Assembly: GCA_937919155.1 (NCBI GenBank) | Contig: CALFPM010000139.1 | Coordinates: 1-14,560, forward strand | Reading direction: 5' to 3' | DNA from: an uncultured Clostridia bacterium | GTDB lineage: Bacteria > Bacillota > Clostridia > Oscillospirales > Acutalibacteraceae | Length of the DNA stretch: 14,560 bases | Shown here: positions 1-5,707 of the stretch, piece after piece | Position numbering within the stretch: position 1 is the stretch's first letter | How the letters are laid out: each line of letters opens with the position of its first letter | The notes under the pieces: model-generated | What the model saw: the letters and a program-made list of their open reading frames with translations, nothing else | Database searches by the model: none | What the model was told of the DNA's origin: nothing | Position numbers and translations under genes: made by a program

Positions 1-571
1 CAATATTGTATTTGCGGATGATTTCCCGAACCCCGTCAATTATTCTGCCGTGGTTTTCCGTGCACGAGGGATTATAGTAGATTCCGTTTTCAAGAATGCA
101 AACCTCGTCACTTTTTGTCTCAATCAGCTTTTTTGCAGGATTTTTTGTGCTGATTTTTTCAGTGTCTGCATTTGATGAAATCCTGAACGGATTAATCCAG
201 CCGTGAACGGAAATACCGCTTTTTTCGGCACTTTCAAGCATAACCGCAAAGGGGTCAAATTCAAGTTCCGCGCCCTCCGTGCCTGCAATGTGAGCGGAAT
301 AAGGAAAAATTTCGGATTCGTAAAATGCGTCCGAAAAAGCGCGGAGATGAACAAATGCGGTGTTGAATCCGTAGCTTTTGATGAGTTCAAACATTGCATC
401 GGTTTCCGCTTTGTATTCATCAACGCTTTTACCCGATGCGCTGATATGGTCGTAACAAGAAATCCATATCCCCATCAATTCCGTCTGTTCGGCGGCGGGT
501 TCCGTATTTTTCTGTTGACACGAGGTGAACAGAAGGCATATAATTACAGCAAATAAAACAATTCTCTTCAT
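1..571 (-). CDS. Lipoprotein, GHL10/DUF187 family glycoside-hydrolase-like protein (partial, 3' end beyond window)
   Basis: Reading the minus strand from the ATG at 571 gives 190 codons that run off the left edge. The protein opens with a lipoprotein signal peptide: MKR, a hydrophobic stretch at about 4-15, and lipobox FTSC with the lipidated cysteine at residue 18. A short polar linker leads into a TIM-barrel-like domain. The pattern MGIWIS at 33-38, NTAFVHLRAFSDAFYESEIFP at about 70-90, DPF near 106-108 and HGWINPFRI at 123-131 matches the GHL10 (DUF187, YngK-like) family of surface glycosidase-like proteins; this is recognition from memory, not a search. The likely place of action is the outer face of the membrane, on a polysaccharide or peptidoglycan-type substrate that cannot be named from sequence. 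The start is divergent from the 602 gene, only 30 bases away, and no strong Shine-Dalgarno is visible upstream. Catalytic residues may lie in the missing part. Confidence 0.8.
   Translation of the reverse strand, partial: MKRIVLFAVIICLLFTSCQQKNTEPAAEQTELMGIWISCYDHISASGKSVDEYKAETDAMFELIKSYGFNTAFVHLRAFSDAFYESEIFPYSAHIAGTEGAELEFDPFAVMLESAEKSGISVHGWINPFRISSNADTEKISTKNPAKKLIETKSDEVCILENGIYYNPSCTENHGRIIDGVREIIRKYNI
515..544 (+). promoter_or_regulatory. Consensus sigma-A promoter for the DUF1294 gene
   Basis: A perfect TTGACA (515-520) and a perfect TATAAT (539-544) are separated by 18 bases. Transcription would begin near 551, about 50 bases ahead of the ATG at 602. The promoter sits within the signal-peptide and lipobox codons of the divergent lipoprotein gene. 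Confidence 0.75.
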
Positions 572-601
572 AAAACAAATATATGTAAAGGACTGTTCAA
601 A

Positions 602-886
602 ATGCCGTTTTTTTCAAAGTTATTGGTAATTTATATTGTTCTTATCGGCGTGGTTGCCGTTGCAATCACCGTGGGAGATAAAACTGCTGCCAAAAGAAAC
701 AAATGGAGAGTTCCCGAGGCAACTCTTATGATGATTGGTCTTTTCGGCGGCGCATTGCCTATGTTTGTGACAATGAAAATAATCCGCCACAAAACAAAGC
801 ATATGAAATTTATGATTGGTCTGCCGCTGGAAATTGCGTTGCATGCCGCGTTGATATGTTTGGCGGTTTATCTGAAATTCAACTGA
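602..886 (+). CDS. DUF1294 family small membrane protein
   Basis: A 94-residue protein with three hydrophobic segments at about 6-25, 40-58 and 71-91. The family signature is clear: D26-K27 followed by WRVPE at 35-39 after the first segment, a GG pair at 49-50, and RHKTKH at 62-67. These match DUF1294, a family of short integral membrane proteins whose function is unknown to me. The start is supported by an AAAGGA ribosome site at 587-592, nine bases from the ATG. It is a single-gene unit with its own consensus promoter at 515-544 and a hairpin terminator at 892-918, facing the end of metA. Size is normal for the family, and nothing suggests truncation. Family confidence is high; a role cannot be inferred from the neighbours. 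Confidence 0.88.
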   Translation: MPFFSKLLVIYIVLIGVVAVAITVGDKTAAKRNKWRVPEATLMMIGLFGGALPMFVTMKIIRHKTKHMKFMIGLPLEIALHAALICLAVYLKFN

Positions 887-891
887 AAGAA

Positions 892-918
892 GGCTGTTCT
901 GTTTTGCGCAGAACAGCC
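892..918. terminator. Bidirectional intrinsic terminator between DUF1294 gene and metA
   Basis: A 9-bp perfect stem, GGCTGTTCT (892-900) with AGAACAGCC (910-918), has a 9-base loop. It is followed on the plus strand by CTTTTA and on the minus strand by TTCTTTC. It lies between two converging stop codons (886 and 927), so it probably ends transcripts from both sides. Confidence 0.8.
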
Positions 919-926
919 CTTTTACA

Positions 927-1841
927 TTATAAAGTGCTTAAATCGTAGGGTGTTCTCTGATAAACAAAGTAATTGAGCCAATTTGTGAAAAGCAGATTTG
1001 CCGCGCCTCTCCAGGTGACGGGCGGAATCATATTCGGGTCATCATCGGGGAAATAGTTATAAGGCACCTTGATGTCAAGTCCCTTGTTCACATCCCTGAA
1101 GTATTCCTTTGCAAGAGTTTCTCTGTCGTATTCCGAGTGACCTGTTGCAAAAAAGTTTCTGCAATCCATATCGGAAATGAGGTGAACACCCGCTTCTTCC
1201 GAATATGAGATAATCTGCAGATCCTTGACCAGAGCAATGTCACTGCGTCTGTTTTCCGTGTGCCTTGAGTGAGGCACATAGAATTTTTCGTCAAGTCCTC
1301 TCATAAGAGGGTGGAAGGGGTCAAGACATTTGTGAGGGAATACTCCGAAAAGTTTTTCTTCAAGAGGATATTTTGGAATTCCGTAGTGGTAGTAGAGAGC
1401 CGCCTGAGCGCCCCAGCAAATGTGAAATGTGGAATATACATTCTTTTTGCTCCACTCCAGAATTTCGCAAAGCTCTTCCCAGTAGTCAACCTCTTCAAAT
1501 TCAAGGTTTTCAACGGGAGCTCCCGTGACGATAAATCCGTCATATTTCTTTTCGCGGATTTCGTCAAAAGTCTTGTAGAATTTGAGCATATGCTCCTGAG
1601 ATGTGTTTTTTGACTTGTGAGACTTGACCTGAAGAAGTTCAACATCAACCTGCAGGGGAGAGTTGCTCAGCAGGCGGAGAAGCTGAGTTTCCGTTTCGAT
1701 TTTTGTGGGCATAAGGTTGAGAATAAGTATGTTCAGAGGACGGATGTCCTGAGACATCGCCCTGTCCTCTGTCATAACGAAAACATTTTCGCTTTCAAGC
1801 GCCTTGAGTGCAGGCAGCTCATTTGCTATTTTGATTGGCAT
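927..1841 (-). CDS. metA: Homoserine O-acyltransferase (probably O-acetyltransferase), MetA family
   Basis: A 304-residue protein, close to the 309 residues of E. coli MetA. It activates the hydroxyl of L-homoserine with an acyl-CoA, the first committed step of methionine synthesis, in the cytosol. The catalytic residues fall at the E. coli positions: nucleophile Cys142 (HICWGAQA, 140-147), His235 and Glu237 (GHSEYD, 234-239). Residue 111 is Glu (APVENLEFEE). Published work on this family links Glu111 with acetyl-CoA use and Gly111 with succinyl-CoA use, so the product is probably O-acetylhomoserine despite the 'succinyltransferase' label often applied. It is the last gene of the coaX operon, 19 bases after the ECF S component, with an AAGGTG ribosome site. 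No SAM riboswitch or T-box fits in that gap, so expression follows the operon promoter. Confidence 0.95.
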   Translation of the reverse strand: MPIKIANELPALKALESENVFVMTEDRAMSQDIRPLNILILNLMPTKIETETQLLRLLSNSPLQVDVELLQVKSHKSKNTSQEHMLKFYKTFDEIREKKYDGFIVTGAPVENLEFEEVDYWEELCEILEWSKKNVYSTFHICWGAQAALYYHYGIPKYPLEEKLFGVFPHKCLDPFHPLMRGLDEKFYVPHSRHTENRRSDIALVKDLQIISYSEEAGVHLISDMDCRNFFATGHSEYDRETLAKEYFRDVNKGLDIKVPYNYFPDDDPNMIPPVTWRGAANLLFTNWLNYFVYQRTPYDLSTL

Positions 1842-1860
1842 TTAATCACCTTGTCTGAAT

Positions 1861-2487
1861 TTATTTTATCTTGAGCCGCTTGTTTGCGGTGAGCAGAGCT
1901 TTTGAAACTGCGGATGCAATCACAAAACCTGCTATTGCTTCAACAACGCCGTTAAGACCGACAAACCACGCAAAGAATGCAACGGTGTTTGTTGCGGCTG
2001 ACTGACCGTAAAGCGATGCGAAAACATCTGTCTGTCCGAAAAGAAGAATGAACAGACCAACGAACATCAGCGTGTTGAGCAGGGGACAGCAAAGACCCGA
2101 AACCGCACAGGGAACGGAATTGCTTTTGCATACTTTTGAAAGTCCCTTGAAGATAAGACCTGTAAGCAAGCCTTCGAGCACTCTGGGCAAAAGGCAAAGA
2201 ATAAAGGTCAGAACGGGACTTACGTTAACCAGCATTGCGCCGAATGCGCTCATTCCCGACATTGCCTGCCAGAAGCTTGTCAGACCGAATACGGCACCGC
2301 ATATTGCCCCGGCAGTTGGTCCGAGTACAATTGCACCGATGGCAACGGGGATGATGTTCAGCGTGATTTCGATAACGCCGATTTTGATGTAACCCAGATT
2401 TGTGAATCCGAAGATTATCAGCAGTGCCACAAGCACCGAGAGCTGGGTCAGGCGCAGTATGCGCCCGGTGTTTTTGTTTTTTGACAT
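1861..2487 (-). CDS. ECF transporter S component, probably for pantothenate
   Basis: A 208-residue hydrophobic protein with about six membrane segments (roughly 14-30, 42-58, 60-76, 88-116, 128-150 and 168-198) and a short basic N-terminus. The GYIKIGVIEITLNIIPVAIG region, followed by GPTAGAICGAVFGLTSF, is typical of the substrate-binding S subunits of energy-coupling-factor vitamin importers (the group that includes PanT and FolT). The ATPase and T subunits are not in the window and are presumably shared, as in group II ECF systems. Position right after coaX, whose product phosphorylates pantothenate, makes pantothenate the best guess; this is context inference, and another vitamin or a methionine-related substrate is possible. 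The start has a strong AAGGAGGAA site (2496-2504). An 8-bp hairpin with one bulged base (2508-2529) precedes that site. Confidence 0.85.
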   Translation of the reverse strand: MSKNKNTGRILRLTQLSVLVALLIIFGFTNLGYIKIGVIEITLNIIPVAIGAIVLGPTAGAICGAVFGLTSFWQAMSGMSAFGAMLVNVSPVLTFILCLLPRVLEGLLTGLIFKGLSKVCKSNSVPCAVSGLCCPLLNTLMFVGLFILLFGQTDVFASLYGQSAATNTVAFFAWFVGLNGVVEAIAGFVIASAVSKALLTANKRLKIK

Positions 2488-2549
2488 ATTATATATTCCT
2501 CCTTGCTGCTGCTCCGAAAAGGATGCAGCGCAAAATTTGACGAATAAAA

Positions 2550-3320
2550 TTATTTTCTGTTCTTTTCGTAAAGAACTTTCAGACCGTAGAGAATAAGCTG
2601 ACCGTTATAGGTTATCTCGCGCTTGCAGCTTTTGACAAGGTCTTTTGCAAGTCCGCCTGTTGCAACAGTGGACATAACCTTCTCTCCCAACTCTTCTTCA
2701 AGCTTTTCGCAAAGACCGTCAAGCATTGCGGCGTAACCGAAAACGGTGCCTGACTGCATTGAGTCAACTGTGTTTTTGCCTATTGCCTTTGCAGGGGTTT
2801 TGAGGCTGATGCTGGGAAGCTGAGAGGTTCTTGCTGAAAGAGCGTCAAGCGAAATGCCGATGCCGGGTGAAATTGTGCAGCCGCAGAATGCTCCGTTTTT
2901 ATCAATAACGCTTATCTTGCTTGCAGTGCCCAGATCAATTACAAGACAGGGCAGAGGATAAAGAGCAGCCGCACCGATACAGCCTGCCAGCAAGTCTGCA
3001 CCGAGCTGGGCGGGGTTATCAATAAGAATGTTCATTCCTGTTTTGATTCCGGGGCCGAGCACCATCGCCTTGCAGCCCGTCAGCTTTTCAATTGCTTCGC
3101 TTGCGGTGCCTGTAATTTCGGGCACAACGCTGCTGATTGCGGCGCCTGAAATGCTGCTCAGCGGCGTTTCATACAAAGCAAAAATCTGCTTTAAATCAAT
3201 CGCATACTGATCGGGTGTTTTGGATTTGTCTGTGGCGAGTCTTGAAACAAAAACAAGCTCGTCTTTATTATAAACACCGAGAGTGATGTTGGTGTTGCCG
3301 ATATCAATTACAAGAAGCAT
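2550..3320 (-). CDS. coaX: Type III pantothenate kinase
   Basis: A 256-residue protein of usual length for CoaX, which phosphorylates pantothenate with ATP as the first step of CoA synthesis, in the cytosol. The ASKHA-fold motifs are in order: phosphate-binding DIGNTN at 6-11, LGADL at 106-110 with the conserved Asp109, DLGTA at 129-133, and a TGG near 221-223 for nucleotide binding. The classic GADR arginine is Leu110 here. The gene opens a minus-strand operon with an ECF S component (62-base gap) and metA. Its start is supported by an AGGGGTGA ribosome site at about 3324-3332, and a promoter lies at 3350-3378. Unlike type I (CoaA), CoaX enzymes are known to be largely insensitive to CoA feedback. 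Confidence 0.95.
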   Translation of the reverse strand: MLLVIDIGNTNITLGVYNKDELVFVSRLATDKSKTPDQYAIDLKQIFALYETPLSSISGAAISSVVPEITGTASEAIEKLTGCKAMVLGPGIKTGMNILIDNPAQLGADLLAGCIGAAALYPLPCLVIDLGTASKISVIDKNGAFCGCTISPGIGISLDALSARTSQLPSISLKTPAKAIGKNTVDSMQSGTVFGYAAMLDGLCEKLEEELGEKVMSTVATGGLAKDLVKSCKREITYNGQLILYGLKVLYEKNRK

Positions 3321-3349
3321 TGTATCACCCCTATAACATATTCCATTTC

Positions 3350-3378
3350 ATTATACACCATATCTTTCAATATTACAA
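3350..3378 (-). promoter_or_regulatory. Promoter of the coaX-ECF-metA operon
   Basis: On the minus strand, TTGTAA (plus 3373-3378) and a perfect TATAAT (plus 3350-3355) are 17 bases apart. The start of transcription would be near 3343, leaving a leader of about 22 bases, too short for a riboswitch. Confidence 0.7.
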
Positions 3379-3382
3379 TACT

Positions 3383-3410
3383 TTGTTTTTAATTAATTAT
3401 ATTATATAAT
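3383..3410 (+). promoter_or_regulatory. Candidate promoter of the radical SAM gene
   Basis: A perfect TATAAT at 3405-3410 is preceded by a weak TTGTTT at 3383-3388 with a 16-base spacer, within a very AT-rich stretch. It is back to back with the coaX promoter, and transcription would begin about 20 bases before the TTG start. Confidence 0.45.
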
Positions 3411-3423
3411 ATATAAACATTGT

Positions 3424-3430
3424 GAGGTGA
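3424..3430 (+). promoter_or_regulatory. Ribosome site that fixes the TTG start of the radical SAM gene
   Basis: GAGGTGA lies six bases ahead of TTG at 3437. The first in-frame ATG (3446) would be 15 bases away and would lose Cys3 of a conserved N-terminal cysteine motif. Confidence 0.75.
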
Positions 3431-3436
3431 ATCGGA

Positions 3437-4315
3437 TTGAAATGTATGATATGCCCGAGAAACTGCGGCGCCGAGAGAGAGAAGCAAATCGGTCTTTGCG
3501 GAGCGGGTGAAATGATAAAAGTTGCAAGGGCGGCGCCACATCATTGGGAGGAGCCTTGCCTGAGCGGCACAAACGGCTCGGGAACGGTTTTCTTCTCAGG
3601 GTGCAATCTCGGCTGCGTATTTTGCCAGAATTTTGATGTGAGCCACCGTGCATTCGGAAAAGAGGTGACGGACCTTCAGCTTATGCGTATTTTCGATTCG
3701 CTTATCGAAAAAGGAGTGCATAATCTTAATCTCGTTACTCCCACTCACTTTGTGCCCATGCTGGCAAGAGTGCTGAAGAAATATTCTTCGCCCGTGCCGA
3801 TTGTGTATAACTCGTCAGGCTATGAAAAGGCGGAAACGCTGAAAATGCTTGAGGGTCTTGTGGATATTTATCTTCCCGATATCAAATATTTTGATTCTGC
3901 CCCTGCGCTTAAGTATTCGGGCGCGGAGGATTATTTTGAATATGCGTCAAAGGCTGTGCTTGAGATGTACCGTCAGACGGGCAATGTTGAGCTTGACGAA
4001 AACGGCATTGCAAAAAAAGGTCTTATTATCCGCCATATGGTGCTTCCCGGCAACATTTCTCAGGCGGTGAAAGTGTTTGAATGGGTGAGAGATAATCTGC
4101 CTGCAGAAACATACATAAGCGTTATGCGGCAGTATACACCTTTCGGTAAGGCAAAGGATATGCCACCCGTCAACAGACGGCTTTCTGCGAGAGAATATTC
4201 CATTGTAAAGCAGAAAATTCTTGCAATGGGCTTTGAAAATTGCTTTTTTCAGAGCGGGGAAGCCGCAGAAGAAAGTTTTATTCCAAATTTTAACCTCGAA
4301 GGTGTTGACCTTTAA
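3437..4315 (+). CDS. Radical SAM protein, PflX / pyruvate formate-lyase-activating-enzyme-like
   Basis: A 292-residue protein read from a TTG start. It carries the radical SAM cluster motif CNLGCVFC (Cys56, Cys60, Cys63), which binds a [4Fe-4S] cluster and cleaves S-adenosylmethionine. Before it is a second cysteine set, Cys3, Cys6, Cys10 and Cys21 (CMICPRNCG and GLCGAG), as in the PflX-like subfamily; these could hold another metal site. The rest follows the radical SAM barrel, with LVTPTHFVP near 99-107, YNSSGYE near 124-130, DIYLPDIKY near 143-151, and a C-terminal QYTPFGKA and VNRRLS stretch. Its substrate is not known. No glycyl-radical enzyme partner is in the window, so 'PFL activase' should be read as a family label only. 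It has its own promoter and is divergent from coaX; mscL follows 51 bases later. Confidence 0.9.
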   Translation: MKCMICPRNCGAEREKQIGLCGAGEMIKVARAAPHHWEEPCLSGTNGSGTVFFSGCNLGCVFCQNFDVSHRAFGKEVTDLQLMRIFDSLIEKGVHNLNLVTPTHFVPMLARVLKKYSSPVPIVYNSSGYEKAETLKMLEGLVDIYLPDIKYFDSAPALKYSGAEDYFEYASKAVLEMYRQTGNVELDENGIAKKGLIIRHMVLPGNISQAVKVFEWVRDNLPAETYISVMRQYTPFGKAKDMPPVNRRLSAREYSIVKQKILAMGFENCFFQSGEAAEESFIPNFNLEGVDL

Positions 4316-4333
4316 TAAAAAATTTGGTAAATT
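4305..4333 (+). promoter_or_regulatory. Weak candidate promoter of mscL
   Basis: TTGACC (4305-4310), overlapping the last codons of the radical SAM gene, and TAAATT (4328-4333) are 17 bases apart. The -10 matches only four of six consensus bases, so read-through from the upstream gene is an alternative. Confidence 0.3.
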
Positions 4334-4366
4334 GTAATAGTAATTCAATTAACGGAGGTTAATTTT

Positions 4367-4822
4367 ATGAAAGGCTTTGCAGCAGAATTCAAAAAATTCA
4401 TTATGAGAGGCAATGTTGTTGACCTTGCAGTCGGTGTTATCATCGGTGGTGCATTTCAGGCGATTGTAAAATCACTTGTTGACGACATCGTTATGCCTGT
4501 CATCAGCCTTGCAACAAAGGGAATTGATTTTACCAACAAGTTCATTCTCCTCGGCGAAGGCGAGTTTGCAACTCTTGCCGAAGCTCAGGAAGCAGGCGTA
4601 GCAGCCATTGCTTACGGTAACTTCATCAACGCAATCCTTAACTTCCTCATCATGGCTTTCGTAATCTTCTGCCTTATCAAGGCAATCAACAAGGTTAACG
4701 AAAAGGCCCAGAAGAAGGAAGAGGCAGCTCCCGCTGAGCCCACAACCAAGGAGTGCCCCTACTGTAAGAGCGAAATTGCAATCGGCGCAACAAAGTGCCC
4801 CAACTGCACATCAGATCTTTAA
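4367..4822 (+). CDS. mscL: Large-conductance mechanosensitive channel with C-terminal zinc ribbon
   Basis: A 151-residue protein. MscL opens under membrane tension to release solutes on osmotic downshock. The N-terminal amphipathic helix and first membrane helix (KEF-like start, FIMRGNVVDLAVGVIIGGAF at 11-30) and DDIVMPVIS are diagnostic. A short periplasmic loop and the second membrane helix (about 85-108) follow. After a charged and Ala/Pro-rich linker comes an extra cytoplasmic module, CPYC (130-133) and CPNC (144-147), giving C-x2-C-x10-C-x2-C, a zinc ribbon absent from E. coli MscL. I recall similar tails on other clostridial MscL proteins; its role is unknown to me. The start has a GGAGG site at 4354-4358. 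A strong terminator follows at 4834-4868. Confidence 0.95.
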   Translation: MKGFAAEFKKFIMRGNVVDLAVGVIIGGAFQAIVKSLVDDIVMPVISLATKGIDFTNKFILLGEGEFATLAEAQEAGVAAIAYGNFINAILNFLIMAFVIFCLIKAINKVNEKAQKKEEAAPAEPTTKECPYCKSEIAIGATKCPNCTSDL

Positions 4823-4833
4823 TTCGGAATCGG

Positions 4834-4868
4834 GCGCAAGGCACACTGAGGTGCTTTGCGCTCTTTTT
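4834..4868 (+). terminator. Intrinsic terminator after mscL, just upstream of proC
   Basis: An 11-bp stem with one G-U pair, GCGCAAGGCAC (4834-4844) with GTGCTTTGCGC (4851-4861), closes a 6-base loop and is followed by TCTTTTT. It ends only 8 bases before the proC ribosome site, and I see no promoter between them. Confidence 0.85.
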
Positions 4869-4887
4869 CATGGTGTAAGGAGTTTTT

Positions 4888-5694
4888 ATGAAACTTGGAT
4901 TTATCGGCACGGGCAACCTTGCAAGCGCAATTCTCAAAGGAGTTGTTGCCGCAGGTGTTATAAAGCCTTGTGATATAATGATTTATGATATAAATGCAGA
5001 AAAGCTTGAACTGCTTAAAGCGGAGCTTGCCGTTAATGTTGCGGAAAGTGCAAAACAGGTTGCGGCGGAATGCGACAACACGGTTATTGCCGTGAAACCC
5101 AAGGATTTTGCGGCGCTTGCAGGCTCAATATCCGCAGAAGTTGAAAAGAGAAAATCTCTTGTTATTTCAACTGCCGCAGGCAAAGAGGTTTCCAAAATTG
5201 AAGATTATTTCGGCTTCAATGTTAAACTCGCAAGAATAATGCCCAATATCAACGCCGCCGCAGGTCAGTCAATGACGGCTGTGTGTTTTTCGGACAGCGT
5301 CAATGCTGATGAAAAAGCATTTGCAACGGAATTCTGCTCATATTTCGGCAAGTGCGTTGAACTTGAAGAGAAATATTTTTCGGCATTCACTGCCATTGCA
5401 GGCTCTGCACCTGCCTTTGCTTTTATGTTTGCTGACGCTCTTGCAAGTGCAGGCGTGAAATACGGTTTGCCTGCAAAAACGGCGCAGGATATTGCGGCGC
5501 AGATGCTTTTCGGCTCTGCAAAGCTGATGCTTGAAAGTCCTCTTGCAGTCAGTGAGCTTATCAGGAATGTCTGCTCGCCGGGCGGCACAACAATTGAGGG
5601 TGTGTGCAGCCTCAAGGAAACAGGATTTGAAAATTCCGTTATCCGTGCAGTTGACAAAACCGTTGAAAAAGACAGAAAAATGAGCGGTAAATAA
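4888..5694 (+). CDS. proC: Pyrroline-5-carboxylate reductase
   Basis: A 268-residue protein of normal ProC length. It reduces pyrroline-5-carboxylate to L-proline with NAD(P)H, the last step of proline synthesis, in the cytosol. The N-terminal Rossmann motif GFIGTGNLASAI (4-15) binds the nucleotide, VKPKD (69-73) and RIMPN (116-120) are conserved ProC strands, and the C-terminal dimer domain carries AGSAPAF (171-177) and the hallmark SPGGTTIEG (230-238). The start has AAGGAG at 4877-4882. It is the first gene of a run with two glycosidases (13-base then 1-base gaps), an unusual partnership with no metabolic link I can see. The upstream terminator leaves little room for a promoter, so expression may come from read-through or from a promoter overlapping the hairpin. 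Confidence 0.95.
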   Translation: MKLGFIGTGNLASAILKGVVAAGVIKPCDIMIYDINAEKLELLKAELAVNVAESAKQVAAECDNTVIAVKPKDFAALAGSISAEVEKRKSLVISTAAGKEVSKIEDYFGFNVKLARIMPNINAAAGQSMTAVCFSDSVNADEKAFATEFCSYFGKCVELEEKYFSAFTAIAGSAPAFAFMFADALASAGVKYGLPAKTAQDIAAQMLFGSAKLMLESPLAVSELIRNVCSPGGTTIEGVCSLKETGFENSVIRAVDKTVEKDRKMSGK

Positions 5695-5707
5695 GAGAGG
5701 TAATGTT

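Noticed and set aside
203..556. Plus-strand 117-codon frame at 203-556
   Set aside because: It is antisense to the lipoprotein gene, whose signal peptide and GHL10 motifs are convincing.
1842..1860. SAM riboswitch or T-box ahead of metA
   Set aside because: Only 19 bases separate metA from the upstream stop, and the operon leader before coaX is about 22 bases; neither can hold a riboswitch.
3379..3436. Possible replication origin or recombination site in the AT-rich stretch
   Set aside because: It is short, has no repeated boxes, and is explained by back-to-back promoters.
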